This document shows, in pieces, positions 59,961-64,000 of a stretch of 64,000 bases of DNA (position 1 is the stretch's first letter; each line of letters begins with the position of its first letter). Position numbers and translations under genes: made by a program. The notes under the pieces were generated by a model. That model did no database searches, was not told the DNA's origin, and saw only the letters and a program-made list of their open reading frames with translations. The stretch spans positions 63,197,020 through 63,261,019 of the forward strand of contig OX411548.1 in the NCBI GenBank assembly GCA_948146395.1, in the 5' to 3' direction. Source of the stretch: Fragum whitleyi. Lineage: Eukaryota > Mollusca > Bivalvia > Cardiida > Cardiidae.

Positions 59961-61455
59961 AGTACGTTCTTTTATGTAAGTGTCATTCAAATAACCAACC
60001 AGGTGCTTCACAAAGCGTTTGATCACGTGCCACCAGCGCACGTTCTCCGTGTATTCTCGGGGATCGCCGACGTTTGGACCGTTCACGTTAACAATGACAA
60101 AATTCATATACCTTTATAAAATAACTTAAATTATAAAAATATGATTTTCATGAAACAATTGCATACGGGCATGCAAACATTTTTTTTCCATTTAAATTTC
60201 TCATCCACAAAACTTAAAGCATACCTTTGCCCACACACCGCTAGCTATCCGAAATTTCAATTGTTCACACGTTGATTCGTTAATTTAGTTTCAAAGAGTC
60301 TGAACTCCTCACCCCCATGTTGACAAACTTCACGGTCCGTAAAACGACAATGGGGGACCGAAATATCGTAAATACAGCTTGAACAAAGCTGTATTTACGA
60401 CACTTAGATCGCCAACATACGGCAACAAAAGGCAACATAATAGTGTAAATGTTATCTCTTCATTATAATTTTCACGTCAAGATGTTTATAGATCTTTGCT
60501 TACATGTATGTTAGTTTCCTATATTATAAGGGTACTGAGTGAGGGGTCGTAAAATTAATGCTTTGTCGCATTCTTATCTGATTTAATAGAGATTGCAGAT
60601 TTTAAACATGGATATGATTTGAATTCATGAGATAGATCAACTTAATTCTTAATAATTATCGAACCATCATTTAACTTCATTAATTCATTTTTTTATACAT
60701 GTAATAACATTCTGCGAAAAAATGACGCCATTGCATTCAATATGATATTATTTTCACGGTTAGGAGAAGGTTGTGTTAGACTTTAGTTCTTTTATATATT
60801 TTTTGAAATTGTGTTATATCACATATGTTATATACATGTAGAAAGATTCACTGTTTAATAGGTCCCATCCAAAGAAAAATGCCCATTTATGAGATTTAGA
60901 AGAAAATCTTTCAAAACAGTTTATTTGGGGTTTTGTTTAAGCTTATAACATTGGTCTCCGGAACGACATCTCTATTAAAAACGATAGTTACAACAATTTT
61001 CTAAATCGATTTGAGCTTAATTCACGATGAATTGATCTCAAGTTCCCAAATGCACAAATTTGGACGGCCCTTATACTGGCATGTGTACTACAGCTGTATT
61101 CAATATGTAGTAATTGCATTTTGGACGACAATTATCAAATTTATCTTTATTAAAACGTTTTAAAATGAAATGACGAAATTAAATTACATGACCATTGTAA
61201 CAATAGATTAATGAATTGATTTAGGACTAAATTCACCATAATTTTTATGTTGTTTATTCTTTCGTGTAATACAAAACAGGACATTGACAAACAAAACAAA
61301 AAACATGAAGTTGACATGACGTGGATAATGCCTCATTGTTTACATTTGAATGAAGAAAATAAACAAAACAAAACAATCACCAAATCGAATCGAATCATAA
61401 TTTTAAAATTAACAAAATGTTAATATGTTTTGCGATTTTGTTCCGTTGACAACCG
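59961..61455. other. 3' flank of SLC1 gene B
   Basis: AT-rich; holds the 60366 hairpin and nothing coding. Because gene B is on the minus strand, its 3'UTR and poly(A) site should lie at the right end of this stretch. Confidence 0.55.
60366..60400. repeat. Hairpin, 15-bp stem
   Basis: tcgtaaatacagctt / aagctgtatttacga with a 5-base loop. Confidence 0.75.
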
Positions 61456-61660
61456 CTACAGTCTCATTTCCAATTTCCCATTTTCGAAGGCGGGGTTTCC
61501 CAAGCCTTCTTTTTCCGGAAGTTGTATGCTGTCGTCATTTCCGGAACTTGAATCTGTACCTTCCGAATCCATGAGGGCGATGTCATCTTTAGACAACCTT
61601 TCCACAATACCAGCACCATAGGCGTCCCCCAAAACATTCAGGGCGGTCCTGAATCTATCC
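61456..61660 (-). CDS. SLC1 gene B last exon
   Basis: 205 bp, acceptor atttcag. TM8 is followed by an acidic, Ser-rich tail. Stop TAG at 61456-61458. Confidence 0.9.
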
Positions 61661-63187
61661 CTGAAATAAAAAAAATTAAAAGATCTTCGATGAACTTCAG
61701 GGAGATGATTTAGTTTGGATTCATCATGATTTAACCTCGTTTATTATCTCTTTTTGGTTGAGTTTTACAAACAAAGCTATTTATAGGACTTTTTCAAACT
61801 AATAGCGAGTTTAACGGTCTTAACGTTTTTTGTTTCGAGGATTGATATCGGTAAAAAAGATATTTGAATACGTAGCCTATATTCGTTTGACCATACATTA
61901 AGCCGCATAATTACTGCTAGCACAACAGTACCAAATGGCAAGAAACTCTACGACGACGTCCGAGATACGCCGAAGTTGGCCTGGGGCCCGTTTTAGCAAA
62001 CATCTTACGATCAATTTTTGCTTAAGTCAAAAATTTAAGATGCTCCTACAGTCGTATTTAAATATGGAATTCTGCCATGCAACATTTCATTGGAATCGTC
62101 TTCTAAAGACGATTTCAATGAGATATTGCAAGACAGAATCCATTAATGTATGAAAACCCCAGATACGATAATTGATTTTGACTTACGATTATTTTGATCG
62201 TAAGATGTTTAGTAAAACTGGCCCCTGCTTTCATTACGCTGCTGAGTAAAAACATCGAGGGCAACTTACAAGAACCAATCAATGGCTATGATCAATCTGA
62301 TGTCATCTACCGGAAGTCCAACTGCTGTCAAAACGATTGCCATGGTAACTAACCCTGCTGAAGGAATGCCCGCTGCTCCTATAGCAGCTGCTGTCGCTGT
62401 CAAACTAAATGGAACAAAAAGTGTTGTTGTTAAAACTTATTTTTCAAATTCTTCAAACGTCAACAAGTAATCGATAAACACCCAAATCTCCATTACAAGA
62501 ATTTGATTATTGTCTACTAAAATATGATTTTCAACACCGAAATACATAAACACATATTTTGCTTTTAAACATTCGATTTATAGTGGCCGCCGGCCCTTAA
62601 TGGTACCTATTCGATGATACTAGTAACACTTTAATAGAAACTTACCATTTGCACGCTCAGACCTTTTACGAGTTCTGAATATTAGATATGACGTCGTTTT
62701 ATTTGTAAACCTTGCCTTGATTGGTCGTTTGGCAGTTACTTTTAACTAATTGACAATAGTAGCAAAAATATACCCCAGTCGGAAAAGCCATAATTTAGAT
62801 AAATGCACAGTATTACATGCAAACTCTAGATTGCTGTCGGTGTGATCTGGATCGCATCCTATAAAATACCATTTACTTTGTCAATGAAGATGGCCGCAAC
62901 TTCGTAGGAGGCTATTTCTATTTGTATACTAAAACAAGTAACATTTACTTTGTATACCTTTACTGTTACGATGTAAATAAAAAAATATATACCTGACTGT
63001 TATAACTTGACCGACATCCAGGCCGATATTGTTAACTTGTGCTATGAAGATGGCAGCCACAGCCTCGTATAAGGCCGTTCCATCCATGTTGACCGTGGCT
63101 CCAATCGGGGCGACAAACTTTGCAACCCGAATATCAACCTTATTTCTCATTTCAAGACATTCCATAGTCACTGGTAATGTTGCTGAA
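61456..63187 (-). CDS. Excitatory amino acid transporter (SLC1 family) gene B, 3' part only
   Basis: Three exons (62993-63187, 62270-62404, 61456-61660) with the same phases as gene A encode HP1-TM7 ([30 protein letters not shown]), HP2 ([14 protein letters not shown]) and TM8 plus tail ([17 protein letters not shown]... ending EMRL). D and R of DRFR are kept, so an acidic amino acid is the predicted substrate. The two core exons differ from gene A at about 8 of 65 and 5 of 46 residues by eye; the tails are quite different. The 5' exons lie beyond the right edge. This is a tandem duplicate in the same orientation as gene A, about 25 kb upstream of that gene's start. Confidence 0.92.
62066..62141. 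repeat. Family I hairpin upstream of the last SLC1 gene B exon
   Basis: ttcattggaatcgtctt / agacgatttcaatgaga core with outer arms ggaattctgccatgcaac / ttgcaagacagaatcc. In the intron between the last two exons. Confidence 0.75.
62270..62404 (-). CDS. SLC1 gene B exon with HP2
   Basis: 135 bp, acceptor atttag, donor tt|gtaagt. Homologous to gene A exon 8; DDIRLI here against DDVTLI in gene A. Confidence 0.92.
62993..63187 (-). CDS. SLC1 gene B exon with HP1/TM7
   Basis: 195 bp, acceptor cttttacag, donor gtatat, phase 2 exit. Homologous to gene A exon 7. Confidence 0.92.
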
Positions 63188-63596
63188 CTGTAAAAGATCG
63201 AAACAAATAGGTCAACAAAGGACGTGCCAGCAAAAATCTGACCTTCACCTGAGACCCTTACTTTTATGCTTTCTGAATATTTATTTTATATGTGAAATTG
63301 TACTTATGAAGGAGTGCAACAATTATGCAAGTTTATTTCGAAGTCAATCGGTGAGTGTAGAAGCTATACTGCGAACAAGTTTTATTGTAATATATGACCT
63401 TTACCTATGACATCGACTTTTTTCCAACCAACCACATTTTCTTATTATAAACATGGGAAAAGTACGCACTTACAACCGTTACTTTAATTTTTGATTAAGT
63501 GAAAAAGTCAAATTGAAATGTGAAAATATCGTTGATTTTTGGAATTGAATAAAACAGTTTAAGATAATAAAAAATGAGTTTGAAGAATATATCGAA

Positions 63597-63664
63597 GGCT
63601 CAGCGCGACACAGTTGTAACTCCCTATATATCTATAGGGAGTTACAACCGTTTCACGCTGAGCC
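63597..63664. repeat. 68-bp hairpin
   Basis: ggctcagcg...agttgtaactccctata / tatagggagttacaaccg...cgctgagcc around tatc. In the intron of SLC1 gene B. Confidence 0.8.
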
Positions 63665-64000
63665 AACGATATCATATTGTATAGATTTTTATATGTATAT
63701 ATAAATATATTTTATATGTATATAAAATGTATATCCCAGTGTATTACAGATAGTTAAGACCAAACCTATCCCTCGAAGGAAACCGCGTAAAATTTAGACG
63801 GATCTGGTCGGCTAAAACTTCTTTCGATGAAAAAAAAAACGGCGCAGTTCAACCGTACTCAATTTGCGTCTTAAATTTGAGCGAAATTCAATCTTGACAA
63901 ACTTCTCGGTAATAACATATTATTTAAACAATTTTAAGGTCCATATTTGCATGTAAAACGTATATTTGATTTTCAGAGCAAACACTTGTGAAAAAAGTAA

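Overview
Eukaryotic (animal) genomic DNA, AT-rich, with spliced genes, GT-AG introns and a very dense load of short DNA transposons, SINEs and one LINE. The gene content (a degenerate RING/B-box gene pair with NHL-like propellers, tandem SLC1 glutamate transporters) and the repeats (tRNA-headed SINEs, G-rich 'ggacggacgg' tandem elements, the 'ctcacctgagcac' element) suggest a bivalve mollusc. That is inference from family resemblance; no species is claimed.

Genes. (1) 6284-9147, minus strand: a two-exon RING/B-box/coiled-coil protein with a C-terminal beta-propeller, 642 aa. (2) 13610-18826, plus strand: its divergently transcribed paralogue in three exons, 729 aa. The two lie head to head with 4.5 kb of repeat-filled DNA between them. 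Gene 1 lacks one of the introns of gene 2, and the RINGs have lost different zinc ligands. (3) 26610-36735, minus strand: a complete nine-exon SLC1 (EAAT-type) acidic amino acid transporter, 524 aa; two tiny exons (43 and 85 bp) were placed by splice phase. (4) 61456 to beyond the right edge, minus strand: the last three exons of a second SLC1 gene with identical exon lengths in the transmembrane core, so a tandem duplicate. Between the two transporters lies a nearly full-length CR1/L2-like LINE on the minus strand (about 50941-56500), with an esterase/zinc-knuckle ORF1 and an endonuclease/RT ORF2, inactivated by two stop codons and one frameshift.

Repeats. Family A is a foldback MITE of about 420 bp. 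Its ends read ta-CAGTTA...TAACTG-ta, it has a central hairpin, and it occurs in more than 20 full or partial copies (about 8.9 kb by my boundaries, near 14% of the window). One copy in intron 1 of gene 2 has had its terminal repeat amplified into seven 32-bp tandem units, and it carries a family B MITE plus a second family A copy inside it. Family B: 346-377 bp, TIR, two copies. Family C: about 245 bp, TIR, ends gcctgtgcgtgaca, three copies plus fragments. Family D: 'ctcacctgagcac' element with internal tandem arrays, three copies. Family E: 125-138 bp foldbacks, two copies. Family F: 94-bp hairpins. Family G: about 130-140-bp foldbacks, four copies. Family H: about 250-bp TIR element, two copies. 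Family I: hairpins sharing a catttgaatcgtctt-like arm, four copies. Single TIR elements lie at 39322-39656, 42063-43311 and 46745-47567. Four tRNA-headed SINEs are present; two have clear target-site duplications, one of them nested in a family A copy.

No rRNA, genuine tRNA, CRISPR array or prokaryotic feature was seen. Distances, exon phases and boundaries were worked out by hand from the sequence; identity figures are by eye.
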